The notes: a model not told the origin generated them from the letters alone. A stretch of DNA of 64,000 nt from Hydractinia symbiolongicarpus (GCF_029227915.1 NC_079882.1:17622501-17686500), one strand, 5' to 3'. Counted from the first letter of the stretch, positions 1 through 9,900 are shown. Program-made: numbers and translations.

Positions 1-2
1 AC

Positions 3-260
3 ACAGATGTATGCATGAATTGTGGAAAAAATCCAACTTCGATTGCATGCAATGATTGTGCACCTTACTGCAACTTTTGTGTGGCATGTGATTACGCGTT
101 GCACCAAATTGATTCATGTCATAATAGAAAGGCTTTTAATGGTAACTGTTATGTCTCGCTTCGTGCCAGAGAGTCATTTCATAATATGCAAGTTATCACC
201 ATTGGTACGCCCTGTTGTTTTACTGTAAAGTTAGGAATTGATGTAAACAAGTCGGTGTGA
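3..260 (+). CDS. partial zinc-cluster ORF, KDZ-transposase-like CxC region
   Basis: The frame is open from the left edge of the window and ends at 260. It is Cys-rich: CMNCGK, then CNDC, CNFC, ACDYALH and SCHNRKAF. The C-x2-C series followed by CD...LH...H.R resembles the zinc-binding CxC cluster that precedes the catalytic domain in KDZ (Kyakuja-Dileera-Zisupton) transposases. This is family-pattern recognition; no catalytic domain is present here, and the frame stops soon after the cluster. It appears unrelated to the Polinton genes that follow. A B-box-like host zinc finger is the main alternative. From 261 to 425 I see no gene or clear repeat. Confidence 0.35.
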   Translation, partial: TDVCMNCGKNPTSIACNDCAPYCNFCVACDYALHQIDSCHNRKAFNGNCYVSLRARESFHNMQVITIGTPCCFTVKLGIDVNKSV

Positions 261-425
261 TTTGTTTTGTTTTTTCCTATAGAAAAAACGTTTTCCCTTC
301 CCATGAGCAGATGTACACAATGCCATCATCGCTGCAGTCAGTGTGAAATCCAAATGTCCGACAGTTTAATTGCAGTTATCACCACAAATGGTATTATGCA
401 ATTCATCTATATTGTCCATATGTAA

Positions 426-1685
426 TATTTATCACGTCAAAAAGTAATTGTAACACACAATCCAAGTGAGATTGATCAAAACCAGTTATTGTTGGTTAGG
501 TTTCCTAATTTGGGTAGTGATGACGTTATTATTCCTGGGACGTCGAAACTAAGTTTTGACATTGACCTCGAGTCAAAATCTAACACAAAAAGAACATTGG
601 TCTCTAATATTGGAAGAGCGATTGTTAAAAAGTTGGCTGTTAAGTTTGAGGGTAGCGAGATTTTGAGCATTGATGACTTTGATCTTTTTGGGTGCTACAG
701 AGATTTATGGTTAACCAAGTCTGAAAAAAGAAATGCAATAAGACAAGGTATCATCTTTGATGAAGGGTGTGCAGAAAACTGTATGAAATTGAGGATCAGT
801 GCTTCAGATAAAGACACATCTGATGTCTCAGACAAAGCCATTGCTGATGCATACAAAAACAAGTTTACCATTCCGCTCAATTTTGAAATGTTAGACAGCA
901 CTATCCCATATTATCAAGCTGGATTAGGTAATAGGCTCTGCTACGAAATCACATTTAACGACTACAACCGAGTTATTTATTCCAATCCCCCAACATCTGC
1001 CGCAGGTCAAAAAGTAGCCCCAGACGCTAAATATAAAATTTCCAACATATCTCTCGAATATGAGATTGTGACACAACCCAACTTGGCCAGATTTATTTCA
1101 TATGAATACCAAAACATGGCTTTACTATACGATAGAATTTTGAGACATAGACAAATTAGAGTAAACAAGTCGGACACTACTTGGAATTGGTCCTTCAATA
1201 CCCCTTGTAAATCTTTGAAGGGAATATTGGTTTTGTTTGAAGACGAACAAGCCTACAAACGAAATACCGGTAAATTCTACAATCCGGAAATTAAAAAGGT
1301 ATCTGTCATTGTTGAAGGTAAGCCTAACCAACTTTTTGATCAAGGGATGCAGCCGTTTGAACATTACAATGAAATTTGCAAGTATTTTGCTGAAGGAAAA
1401 CCAAAAGATGACAATGCCAACGAAATCCAAAAACATTTGCAATTACACGATATAAAAGTCTCTGATTACTTGACAGACAAATATGCTCTATGGTTAGATT
1501 TCAGAACCATAGATGAAAATGCTTTGCATGGGACCGGTCAACGTATTGAAAATGCAAGTGAAGGAATCACTTTACAAATTGAAAAGACCGCCGAAACTGA
1601 AGGCTCCTTAAACGCTTATATATATTTAATCATGGACGCCCAATTAAACATTCAAAACGGTGAATTTATGTCTATCTTGTATTAG
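426..1685 (+). pseudogene. MCP: major capsid-like protein, 5'-truncated (element A)
   Basis: The open frame begins at 426, after a TAA at 423-425, and runs without interruption for about 420 residues; no ATG lies near the expected start. The first residues (RQKVIVTHNPSEIDQN) align with residues 25-40 of the element B copy, so roughly 25 N-terminal residues are missing. Family features are GTSKLSFD, TKRTLVSNIG, CYRDLWL, YKISNISLEYE, KSLKGILVLFED, EFYNP-type FYNPEIKK, and a C-terminal stretch LHGTGQRIE...ITLQIEKT...YLIMDAQLNI. I assign it as the double-jelly-roll-type capsid protein of these elements from that pattern and its position before the ATPase. The sequence alone does not prove the fold. 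It is longer than the B and C copies and is the best preserved. Confidence 0.65.
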
Positions 1686-1689
1686 TAAA

Positions 1690-2028
1690 ATGGCGAAACA
1701 AAGTAACACACTTTACATGAAAGAGCCTCACACGGCATTATTCATTGGTCCCACGGGTTGTGGAAAATCTAAACGTGTTGTAAAATTATTAGAAAATGAA
1801 TACTTTGATCACTTTGATTTCATCGTGATTATATGTCCAACATTAAGATGGAATAAAACATACAGAGAACAAAAATGGTTTTGGACTGATAAATTCGTTA
1901 TTTTAATTGAGCCGGAAGGTATGTTATATGAATGGATTAAGAAAATGGACTTTTTCTGTGCTGGATACAAAACATTTTTTTGTTTTTTGTTACAAGAGTC
2001 TTGTAACAAAGCTATAAGAATACTATAG
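1690..2028 (+). pseudogene. ATP: genome-packaging ATPase, truncated after Walker A (element A)
   Basis: The ATG at 1690 lies 4 bp after the capsid stop. The product begins MAKQSNTLYMKEPHTALFIG and has a clear Walker A loop, GPTGCGKS, at about residues 20-27, followed by VIICPTLRWNKTYRE and FVILIEP. This is the start of an FtsK/HerA-like (A32-type) packaging ATPase. Homology ends near LYEWIKKM (about 1945); the rest of the ATPase, including Walker B, is absent and the frame runs into a hairpin. The B copy also breaks shortly after the same point. In related elements this enzyme would pump DNA into the capsid; this copy cannot. Confidence 0.7.
1986..2010. terminator. junction hairpin, 12-bp arms
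   Basis: Perfect palindrome TTTGTTACAAGA / TCTTGTAACAAA with a 1-nt centre. It lies at the 3' end of the truncated ATPase, overlapping its residual frame. Same architecture as the other junction hairpins. Confidence 0.6.
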
Positions 2029-2171
2029 GCTCTTGCAAGACTGCTATAAGACTGCTATACAGCAAATTTCAACAAGCTCATAAGAAGATAGCAAACTCTT
2101 ATACAGCAAATTTCAACAAATTACAGCACAGATACAAGAAGATATAAGAAAATTACAACAGATATAACAAA
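2011..2171 (+). repeat. leader with direct repeats
   Basis: The 160 bp before the next gene hold two copies of TATACAGCAAATTTCAACAA (near 2055 and 2100) and several shorter CTATAAGA/GATATAAGA variants. No coding potential. It may be a promoter or leader region or deletion scar replacing the rest of the ATPase. Confidence 0.4.
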
Positions 2172-2788
2172 ATGATAGAATATGTCAACTTCATGCTATT
2201 AAGCATCCTACTGAGCTTTTGCTATTTTTGTATTAAAAAATACCTCTCCCTAATAAAAATGGTGGAAACAGCAATCGATAATTTAATTGGACATGATATT
2301 CCAGGTCAATTTCCACCACCACCCGAGGATGATAAAAAGCAAAAATTGCTCGAGTGTGTGTTAACTGGAAATAGCAAGCTATACCTAGGGAAAATGTATA
2401 CGGAAGAGCAAATTCAAAAGCTCAAAGATGAAGAGGTAAAAAAACTTTTTAGTATCTATGAAGCTAAACTATCAGGTCAGATGGTGAAGTCCTTAGGGCA
2501 ATCATTCACATGTATTCTATGGGAGCTTGTACAGTCTTAGGAATAAACAATCAAGATGCATTGAGCAATGACCTGGAAAATGACCCCTTCTTAAACTCTA
2601 CCCTTCAAAGATTCACATGCGACTTGTATTATAAATTCGGCTCATTATTAGCACCATTCAGTGTTGGTCTTATTACCGGAAGGCATTATATCAATGGAAG
2701 AAATTTAAACACAAATAATATAAATATAGCAGATAATAAAAATGTCAGAGGAACAGACCCCCATTCAAGTGACAACGAAGAACCCTAA
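2172..2788 (+). pseudogene. TM-anchored protein, frameshifted (element A)
   Basis: Two overlapping frames (2172-2540 and 2510-2788) together match one gene also seen at 41359-41943 and 52722-53150. The N-terminus is a membrane segment (FMLLSILLSFCYFCIKKYLS) followed by a charged region and the conserved C-terminal block NDLENDPFLNSTLQ...GSLLAPFSVG, which parallels EEDPIIRDSMTDLG...GRCLAPLLV in element C. The frameshift is at about 2510-2540. No known domain. Conserved position directly before the GKRLAE protein suggests a structural or membrane-associated role, but function is unknown. Confidence 0.6.
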
Positions 2789-3098
2789 AAAGGTTGAAGC
2801 AGGTAAAAGGTTGGCGGAATACAACCGTAAAAAGCGAGAAAAATTAAAACAACAGTCGATAACACAGACACAAACACACTCATCTCTTAAAGAAAGTGGA
2901 GAGGCAGATTCTACCACCAAACCAAATGAAAAGCCTATGAACTGCGCCATAGGTGGAATAATAGCTCTCAGTTTAGTTGGTGGCTTTGCTTATTTTGTGT
3001 ATAAAAAGAAAGACCAAAATACCAAGCCAAATAGTGTACCTTCCCCTCCGCAAAAATTTAAAATACCTGTGAAAATAAATAAACTTGAAATGGAATAA
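2742..3098 (+). CDS. small basic membrane protein with GKRLAEYN motif (element A)
   Basis: 118 residues, start ATG at 2742 preceded by TAATAAAA. Residues 21-28 are GKRLAEYN, inside a strongly basic block (NPKKVEAGKRLAEYNRKKRE). A Ser/Thr/Gln-rich linker follows, then one membrane segment at about residues 66-87 (CAIGGIIALSLVGGFAYFVY) and a lysine-rich tail. It overlaps its upstream neighbour in another frame and is intact. Four homologues occur in the window, always between the TM-anchored protein and the short xGKKxL protein. The basic motif could bind nucleic acid or act as a nuclear signal; that is inference. Confidence 0.65.
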   Translation: MSEEQTPIQVTTKNPKKVEAGKRLAEYNRKKREKLKQQSITQTQTHSSLKESGEADSTTKPNEKPMNCAIGGIIALSLVGGFAYFVYKKKDQNTKPNSVPSPPQKFKIPVKINKLEME

Positions 3099-3336
3099 AA
3101 GGATAATCCTGCAATATATAATCTCACAATATATAATAACATGGACATCGGTCGTCTGCGTTTTCGCTATCGGCTATTCGATGCTAGGAAAAAAGGTGTT
3201 AAAAATGTCACCTCCCTCAATTCAAAAGTTTGATTTGGAAGATACTGGAAAACTAGTTGCTATTGTTGCTGCTAGTGAAATAACAAGAGAATACTTAATT
3301 AAGCAAAAGATTTTACCTGAAAATATCAATATCTAA
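3085..3336 (+). CDS. short conserved xGKKxL protein (element A)
   Basis: The frame contains a hydrophobic stretch (TWTSVVCVFAIGYSMLGKKVL) and the block FDLEDTGKLVAIVAASEITRE, which aligns with MDTNHVLKMVAYFAAGRASRE at 42485-42739 and a partial copy at 51871-52046. The expected ATG is missing in this frame, so the N-terminus is probably decayed; homologues begin at a position equivalent to about 3100. It overlaps the end of the GKRLAE gene by 14 bp and stops 2 bp before the next ATG, a compact virus-like arrangement. Function unknown. Confidence 0.5.
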   Translation: MKWNKRIILQYIISQYIITWTSVVCVFAIGYSMLGKKVLKMSPPSIQKFDLEDTGKLVAIVAASEITREYLIKQKILPENINI

Positions 3337-3338
3337 AT

Positions 3339-3761
3339 ATGGCTTCAATTGCAATGATGTTGGGAGGTGCTTTAGCTAACGCTTTAGCTTTCACAGGATC
3401 AAGCTATCTCTTTTCAAGTTTATCCAAAGACAGAATCGATAAGGAAAGAAAGCGACATGATTTAGCAGTTGAACAATTACAAAAAGCCCAGGTTTTATGG
3501 CAACAAAAAAGACAAGGGAGAATAGACTTTATCAATAAGCAGCTCAGACTTGAAAAGAAAGCTCAAGGCAAATTCATAGAATTAAACGATGCAATGTGCG
3601 AATATAGCAGAGTGTTTGGAGATAAACTTGAACCTTTACCACGGGAGCCTGTATTGAGCGACTTTTATACACCGAGTCAGGATCAACACGAAAGGGAATT
3701 GGCATTTATCGCGCTAAGTATGATCGGTGTCGGTGGTGCTGTGAGGTATTTTGAAAGATAA
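3339..3761 (+). CDS. conserved N-terminally hydrophobic protein (element A)
   Basis: 140 residues, intact. It begins MASIAMMLGGALANALAFTG, a hydrophobic Gly/Ala-rich N-terminus, continues with a charged helix (KERKRHDLAVEQLQKAQVLW) and ends with LSDFYTPSQDQHERELAFIA and a hydrophobic tail. Homologues are at 49664-49950 (MATLAIMAGGALINALAFSG ... LSDFFTPSKQQTDGELTFIV) and a C-terminal remnant at 24264-24375. In B and C the gene sits between capsid and integrase; here it follows the xGKKxL protein. Two membrane segments around a coiled region suggest a virion membrane protein, but no known family is recognised. Confidence 0.6.
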   Translation: MASIAMMLGGALANALAFTGSSYLFSSLSKDRIDKERKRHDLAVEQLQKAQVLWQQKRQGRIDFINKQLRLEKKAQGKFIELNDAMCEYSRVFGDKLEPLPREPVLSDFYTPSQDQHERELAFIALSMIGVGGAVRYFER

Positions 3762-3778
3762 ACATGGGGAGCAAAAAC

Positions 3779-3803
3779 TATGTTACATGTATCATGTAAC
3801 ATA
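3779..3803. terminator. junction hairpin between convergent genes, 11-bp arms
   Basis: TATGTTACATG / CATGTAACATA, perfect, 3-nt loop. Lies 17 bp after the + stop at 3761 and 15 bp from the - stop at 3819. Confidence 0.7.
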
Positions 3804-3818
3804 TAAGCTGTAAGAGCA

Positions 3819-5099
3819 TTAACGCTTTGTCATGAGATAGGTGTATATCAGACCTCCGATTCCAACTACCAAAGCCCACAGGTTTTGACTCAACCAACCC
3901 ACCACTTCTTTCGCTCGATTGAGTATCCATGACACGATGGATCCTAATATGCCTGGTAGAGCTGCAGCGGCTTTACCCGCCAGCCTTCCCGGGAGAGACC
4001 CCAACGCCTCCAACTTGTTTTTTATCCATTCCTTTGCACCGTCCTTTTTATCATCACCCTTGTCAGGATTTTGTGAGTGACTTGTTGACCCTCCAGCTCC
4101 AGGTAACAAAGCTTCCACAAGGACACCAATAGCCATGCCAAAAGCTGTCAGAATGCTAACGATTGTGATACCTTGTTCACGGAATAATGTTCGTATCTTT
4201 TCACCCAATGTGGTATCTTTGTTGAGGACTTTAGCAATGGTTTCTCTTATGCTCGTAACCTGACTGTTTAATTTACCCTTGAGAATATCGATACTTTCCT
4301 GTCTAGTTTTCAACCCATCGTTTATTCTTTTCATTCTATCCTTAACTTCCTCTCTCTGTTCATCTGTGTATGTTGTATCATTTGCCATTTCTTCCAACTT
4401 GTTTTTCTCTCTATCAATATGCTGTTCTAGCTGAACCTTTTTTGCGACTTCACTCTGAAGACTTCCTCGTATGTTTCTCAATGCTTTATCCAATCCTAAC
4501 AATTCACGCACAGGATATTCAAATAGATCATCAGTCCGAGTTGTTTCATGATCGATTGATGATTGGTGAACCAGATCTTCCGTACTATCACTTATATTTT
4601 CAATAATTGTATCCAGCTCAATGTCAGTTGCATTTGTTATTCTAGACGATGAAGGTAGTTCTTCTTGTATTTTGTTTAGCTTAATTGCTTCTCGTGTAGA
4701 CAAATTATTCTCAGGTATATCAAACCCTAAATTACGCAGCCTTTTCTTGCCTAATATTTCTGCTATAGTACCAGTACTCCTTAGTCTTTCATTGTTTGTC
4801 GTCAATGGTTCGTTACGGCCCTTGTAGTATAATTCACCATCTCTAATTTCAAACAGGTCGGTATGTAGCCCCTCAGGGTTTTGCTGAAGTTTTTCTGTTA
4901 ATCTATCATACAGCCCTTCAACTATTTCTTTCAAAACCCTAGTATTCAGACTGAGACCTCCGAATGATGTTTCTTTTTCACCTGATGTATGTATTTGTAC
5001 GCCTGTACGGTCTCCAGTGGGTATGAGAGGAAACGTCTCATCTGTTGTTTCATCTGGCCTCCCATGGTCTTCAAAAGTGTCAATGTCAATGTCCGTCAT
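3819..5099 (-). CDS. coiled-coil multi-pass membrane protein (element A)
   Basis: 426 residues, uninterrupted. The N-terminal third is acidic and polar (MTDIDIDTFEDHGRPDETTD), followed by FEIRDGELYYKG and LGKKRLRNLGFD. A long charged coiled coil spans about residues 205-300. It ends with KIRTLFREQGITIVSIL (first membrane segment, about 313-337), a short Gly/Asp linker, and LAGKAAAALPGILGSIVSWI plus NLWALVVGIGGLIYTYLM (two further segments). Homologues are at 25378-26682 and 47421-48661; the FREQGITI...LAGKAGAALPGI core is the best conserved part of the window. It is common in these elements but its role is unknown; a virion membrane or attachment-type component is one possibility. Confidence 0.7.
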   Translation of the reverse strand: MTDIDIDTFEDHGRPDETTDETFPLIPTGDRTGVQIHTSGEKETSFGGLSLNTRVLKEIVEGLYDRLTEKLQQNPEGLHTDLFEIRDGELYYKGRNEPLTTNNERLRSTGTIAEILGKKRLRNLGFDIPENNLSTREAIKLNKIQEELPSSSRITNATDIELDTIIENISDSTEDLVHQSSIDHETTRTDDLFEYPVRELLGLDKALRNIRGSLQSEVAKKVQLEQHIDREKNKLEEMANDTTYTDEQREEVKDRMKRINDGLKTRQESIDILKGKLNSQVTSIRETIAKVLNKDTTLGEKIRTLFREQGITIVSILTAFGMAIGVLVEALLPGAGGSTSHSQNPDKGDDKKDGAKEWIKNKLEALGSLPGRLAGKAAAALPGILGSIVSWILNRAKEVVGWLSQNLWALVVGIGGLIYTYLMTKR

Positions 5100-5160
5100 T
5101 TTACTTATTTAGAGGGTAGTTTTTCTCTTTTTTAATAAGATAATTTCTCTCTAAAATAAA
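5100..5160. promoter_or_regulatory. divergent intergenic region
   Basis: 61 bp of AT-rich sequence separates two divergently transcribed genes starting at 5099 (-) and 5161 (+). It must contain both start regions. TTTTTTAATAAG and CTAAAATAAAA occur on the + side; on the - side CTAAATAAGTAAA precedes the ATG. Confidence 0.45.
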
Positions 5161-5769
5161 AATGAGTTTTAAGATTTATCCAAAGTTACCCACTGCTCCT
5201 GAGTATTCGAGTGAGCAAGACAAGTTTAACACAAGTATAGTGAATTCTCAACTTGAAGAGTTGATAAAATTAAAAAACAAATTCAACACCAAATATGAGA
5301 AATACAACAAAGTACTACACCGATTCACCGATTAATGCTTTTAAATGTCAGCTCAAGCGCTTTAACCATTAGCTCTGGTATTGGTTCAATAGCAACAGGC
5401 GCTACTCTTATTGAAATTCCCATTTCTGTCGGATTAGGTGGCGTGGCCCTAGCCGGCTCTATTTCCGCTAGCATTATTACAGCGTTGATTAAAAAATATC
5501 AAAAGAAACTCGACAAAGCTATGAAATTATATGATGTTGTAACATCTGCAATTGCTGTGTTTGAAACCACTATCTCACAAGCATTAAATGATGGAAAGAT
5601 TACCCACAAAGAATTTCAAGCTTTGGGTGGTATATACTACGAAGCTCTGGAAAAGATGACCAGAACAGATAGAAAGATGGAGAGTGAAACACGCAGTCAG
5701 TTTGAGAAAAGTTTAATGGCGGAAATTCAAAATCTAAAAAAGACGTTAAATCCAGAACAAAGTTCGTAA
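5161..5769 (+). pseudogene. two-helix membrane protein with in-frame stop (element A)
   Basis: The ATG at 5161 opens a 57-residue segment (MSFKIYPKLPTAPEYSSEQD...) that ends at TAA 5332-5334 and is followed in the same frame by ATG at 5335 and 144 more residues. Homologues at 44899-45552 and 28473-29116 show both parts belong to one protein: a short N-terminus with LP.AP, then a hydrophobic hairpin (here SGIGSIATGATLIEIPISVG and VALAGSISASIIT) and a charged helical C-terminus with ALEKMTRTDRKMES. So the TAA is most simply a nonsense mutation; reinitiation at 5335 cannot be excluded. Role unknown; probably membrane-associated. Confidence 0.6.
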
Positions 5770-5874
5770 TATGTGCTTGTGTACCATTCATATATTTCAT
5801 TTGCTATTTGAAAAATTAATAATTGAAAATGGTATAAAGAGATATAATCGCGTATATATAACCAAAAACAAACA

Positions 5875-6213
5875 ATGGAATTTCCAACAGTTGAAACATT
5901 TGAACAAAACATCGAACAATTTGTTCCAATTATAAAGTGGAGAGAACTACCTGAAAACGTGATTTACCTTGTTAAATCTGTGAGTGTGATAGACACACCT
6001 GCGTCTAAACCTGGTTCTGGAACAGCTATGTATGCAGAGCTCCAAGACATAAAAGGAAATATATATAAGACGTGGTTGCCCTCAAAACTTTGCGTTGAAT
6101 TAAAAGATTATAGTTGGGGCTCTAGGGAAGCCTTTGTCAGATCAAAAGGTCTCGAGCATTCTCAAAAGAATCATGAAAAACAGTTTTTTAATTATGACAT
6201 TATGTGGCGCTAA
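5875..6213 (+). CDS. small conserved protein, possible OB-fold-like (element A)
   Basis: 112 residues, intact, MEFPTVETFEQNIEQFVPII at the start. The middle, LPENVIYLVKSVSVIDT followed by AMYAELQDIKGNIYKTWLPS, is the pattern of small proteins often found beside polymerase and integrase in such elements (a strand-rich segment ending in a [W/F]LP turn). A single-strand DNA-binding OB fold is plausible but is inference. It lies convergent to the integrase with a shared hairpin between the stops. I do not see a homologue in B or C/D. Confidence 0.5.
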   Translation: MEFPTVETFEQNIEQFVPIIKWRELPENVIYLVKSVSVIDTPASKPGSGTAMYAELQDIKGNIYKTWLPSKLCVELKDYSWGSREAFVRSKGLEHSQKNHEKQFFNYDIMWR

Positions 6214-6237
6214 ACCCTGCAAGACAAAATCACAATC

Positions 6238-6262
6238 ATCTTTACTAGAAACAAGTAAAGAT
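6238..6262. terminator. junction hairpin between convergent genes, 9-bp arms
   Basis: ATCTTTACT / AGTAAAGAT with a 7-nt loop, between the + stop at 6213 and the integrase stop (-) at 6286. Confidence 0.65.
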
Positions 6263-6285
6263 ACTTTTTATGTATCGCCCCTTTT

Positions 6286-6957
6286 TCACCAACCTTGCAC
6301 ATAATCAGGAGATAATTCTGTATCTTCAGGTATTAACATCAATTCTTCTTTTACAAAAGCTCGCCTAGGTCCATCTTGAACATAGTACATTACACGGTTA
6401 CCTTGTTGCGCTATTACCTCACGCAATCTTTATGTGTTTTTTGACCATATTCTATCGGTTGCCGTCTCCGCCCATCATCATGCTCTTCACCCGGTTGTAG
6501 TAAATATCTATACAAGCCATTTTTAGGTAATTCTACTTCAGGTGGACAATTCTCTCGTTTAGTAAGAGGCACCTCTTTCATTTTAATAGCCTCTTTTGGT
6601 TTCATACCAATCATCTGCGTCTTTGTATCGTTTAATCTATCAATCAGTTTATACAAATGCTTAACCCATGTAGATGATACCTTTTCCGAATCATTCAGTT
6701 CTTGAGCATCTTGTATTTTGAATAAATTTTTGGCAAGTATTTTGTTCAACGCCTCAACAAAAGCTGTGTGGGTATGCTTATATTTTGTAGTCGCTCTTTT
6801 AATTTCAACCTTATGCTTATCCAACAATTTTGATACATCTGCTTTGAATTCTGAACCATTATCACATTGGAAAGTTTTCGGATAAGTTAATGGTCCAGCT
6901 TTGTAAATGTCTTCAATCATAGCAGCGACCTCTTTGGCTTTCTTAGTCTTCAAAGGT
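6286..6957 (-). pseudogene. INT: integrase, N-terminus deleted (element A)
   Basis: C-terminal two thirds of a retroviral-type (rve, DDE) integrase. Homology to the copies at 50221-50966 and 23250-24240 starts at PLKTKKAKEV and includes FQCDNGSEFK (second catalytic Asp), KRATTKYKHTHTAFVEALNK (catalytic Glu in FVEA), GMKPKEAIKMKEVPL and YLLQPGEEHDDG. The part with the first Asp is gone: at about 6957 the gene runs directly into the antisense of the polymerase N-terminus. A frameshift near 6415 precedes the C-terminal tail (NRVMYYVQDGP...FVKEELM...YVQGW stop at 6286). The enzyme would insert element ends into the genome; this copy is dead. Confidence 0.8.
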
Positions 6958-9900
6958 TGGCCTACACCTACTAGACCTGTGCCAGCGCCGAGACCCACTA
7001 GACCTGTGCCAGCGCCGGGACCTGTACCAGCGCCTAGACCGATGAGGAATGTAAAACCTGTCACAATTATTCCCAGCCAACAAGATATGGATTTGTTTGA
7101 GCAGCAAGAAATGGCTAAAACTAGACCTCAGGTAAAAAGTAAGTTGAATGAATGGAGAGAATGGTTAGTAAATCATGTACCGAAAGTTATAAGGGAGAAA
7201 ACAACTAAAGCTTTCAGAACCATGAAGGATAAGGTTCTGGGTTTATTTAAAAAGGGCAGCGGAGAGAAAGAGGTGGAAGAGGCGGAAGGAGGAAAGGTGG
7301 AAGAGGAAAAACCTTATACTCCTATTGAGGAAGCGTTTGACGGTTCCTACAAAAGGTTCAAGATAAACTCCGATGGGAAGAAGAGCGTCAAAGTCTTTTT
7401 CAAAAGGGTTCAACCTATCGTTAAGAGGTTGATGAGGGGCGTGCTCAAGCAGAAAAAGTCGTTGAAGACTCAGGCGACCTTATGAGTGAAATGGGTAAAG
7501 GAGGAGGAAGGCAATAAAAAGATCTATGTCGATAAAGCGTTCAATAGCTATATGAAGATAATCCATAACAAGGATAACATTTCTGATGTTTTCGATCGGA
7601 TGCGTAATAAGATAATCGAGCAGAAAACCCTGCGCTACCCGCCAGCGGGTTCACAATCGATAAAATCTTGCATATGCATGTGGACTTTTATAAGCTAAAA
7701 TTAACGAGAGGTAGCTCTTATTTACCTGTACCTGTCAATTTCAGTGGGAAGCGATCTGTGATTAACCCTCATAACGAGGATGATGATGAATGTTTCAGAT
7801 GGGCTATTATTGCTGCTCTCAATCATGATAAGATCGATAATCATCCTGAACGAATCTCAATTCTTAAGAAGCATGATAAGTATAACTGGGATGGTCTATC
7901 TTTCCCGATGGCGCTAAATAAAATAGATTTGTTTGAGAGAAGGAATCCTGATATCGCTGTGCATGTTTTAACAAAAGACAGGGTAGGAGGTGTCTATTTA
8001 TGTCGTAAGTCGAAGCATCTTGATCGCAAAGAAACGGTTGTTTTGTTTTTACTGTGCGAGGGGGATAAGAGACATTATATCGCTGTTAAGAACTTGAGCG
8101 GTGTCCTGAGCAAGGCCAACTCGAAGCATGAACATAAAGAAAATTATTGCTTGAATTGTCTCTATGGTTTTTCAAGCGAACAAAAAAGGGATGAACACTT
8201 TGAGTATTGCAAGAATAACGATGCTGCTAAGATTCAACTCCCTAAAGAGGGTAGCACCGTTAATTTTAATAAGGGTCAGTATCAGCTCAAAGCCCCATTT
8301 ATCATGTATGCCGATTTCGAAGCTTTCACAAAAGAGTTGCCTGAAGAAGAGAAAAAATGCGGATCATCCACTGAGAAAGTTGGTAAACATGTTCCCACAG
8401 GTTTCTGTTGTTATAGTAAATTTGCTCATGGTGAAGTTCCAGATCCTCTGACGCCTTACCGTGGTGAAGACTGTGTTTTACGCTTTGTGAATCATATAGT
8501 TTCTGAGGTGAAAAGGTTGTATAACATGTTTCCAAAAAGAAGGATGCAAGATCTCACTGATGAAGAGCTACAAGGGTATAGCTAGTAAATGTCATCTATG
8601 TTTGAATAATTTTAAGAAGGATAGCATCAAGGTTAGAGATCATTGTCATTTTACTGGTAAGTTTCGCGGAGCTGCTCATCGAGAATGTAATATCCGATAC
8701 AAAGTGCCTAATTATATTCCAGTTGTCTTTCATAATCTTAGCGGGTATGATGCACATCTATTTATCAAAGAGCTTGCGAAGCAGCATGGAGAAAAAAATA
8801 TGAGCGTCATCGCTGAAAATAAAGATAAATATATCTCTTTCTCGATGGATGTTAAGGTGGGTGAATACATTGACAAAAATGGAGAGCAAAAATGGCTAGC
8901 AGCTTGGATTCGTTGGTAAACAATCTATCTGATGATCAGTGTAAAAATCTTCGAAAATTCTTCAATGATGATGAGCAATTCAAAATAATGAGAAGAAAGG
9001 GTGTATACCCATATGAATATGTTAATTCATTCAATAGGTTTAATGAAACTAAGCTTCCGGTGAAAGATGATTTTTAAGCAAGTTGAACATGAGTGGTATC
9101 AGTGATGCTGATTATGCGCATGCTCAGAAGGTATGGAAAGACATAAAAGTTGAAAATATGGGTGTTTATCATGATATCTACCTCAAGACAGACGTTCTAT
9201 TGCTTGCTGATGTTTTTGAGACTTTTGGGGAAACATGCTTGACAAACTATAAACTGGATCCTTCACATTTTTACACAGCTCCGGGATTAGCTTGGCAGGC
9301 CTGTTTGAAAAAGACAGAGGTTGAGCTAGACTTGTTGTCCGATATGGATATGTTCCTGTTTATGGAGCGGGGTATTAGGGGCGGTCTCTGTCAGGCTGTT
9401 TATAGACACGCCAAAGCTAATAACAAATATATGGGCGCTAGATATAAGGTGGATGAAGAGGACAGCTATCTCCAGTATCTTGATGCAAACAATCTGTATG
9501 GATGGGCTATGATTCAAAAATTACCAACAGGAATGTTCAAGTGGGTTGATGCTAGTAAATTTACCGCTAAACTCATTTCAAAGTTGGCTGCGGAAAATGG
9601 TGAAGAGGGTTACTTCCTTGAGGTTGATGTGATATATCCAAAAGATCTACATGATACTCATAACGATCTTCCTTTCATGCCCGAGAGGAAGGAGATTAAT
9701 GGCGTCGAAAAGCTGACACCGTGTCTTTCAGACAGGAAGAACTATGTCATTCATATCCGTGCGCTTGATCAAGCGTTGAAGCATGGTCTTGTTCCTGAGA
9801 AGGTTCATAGAGTGCTTAGATTTAAGCAAAGAGCATGGTTAAAGTCGTACATAGATTTTAACACTGATTTGCGTATCAAATCAACAAATGAGGTCGAAAA

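Noticed and set aside
5783-5834. TACCATT/AATGGTA pair between 5769 and 5875 as a further junction hairpin
   Set aside because: Only 7 bp with a loop of about 40 nt, much weaker than the others.
6907-6957. ATG upstream of the element A polymerase as its start
   Set aside because: It lies in antisense integrase sequence left of the deletion junction, so it cannot be the native start.
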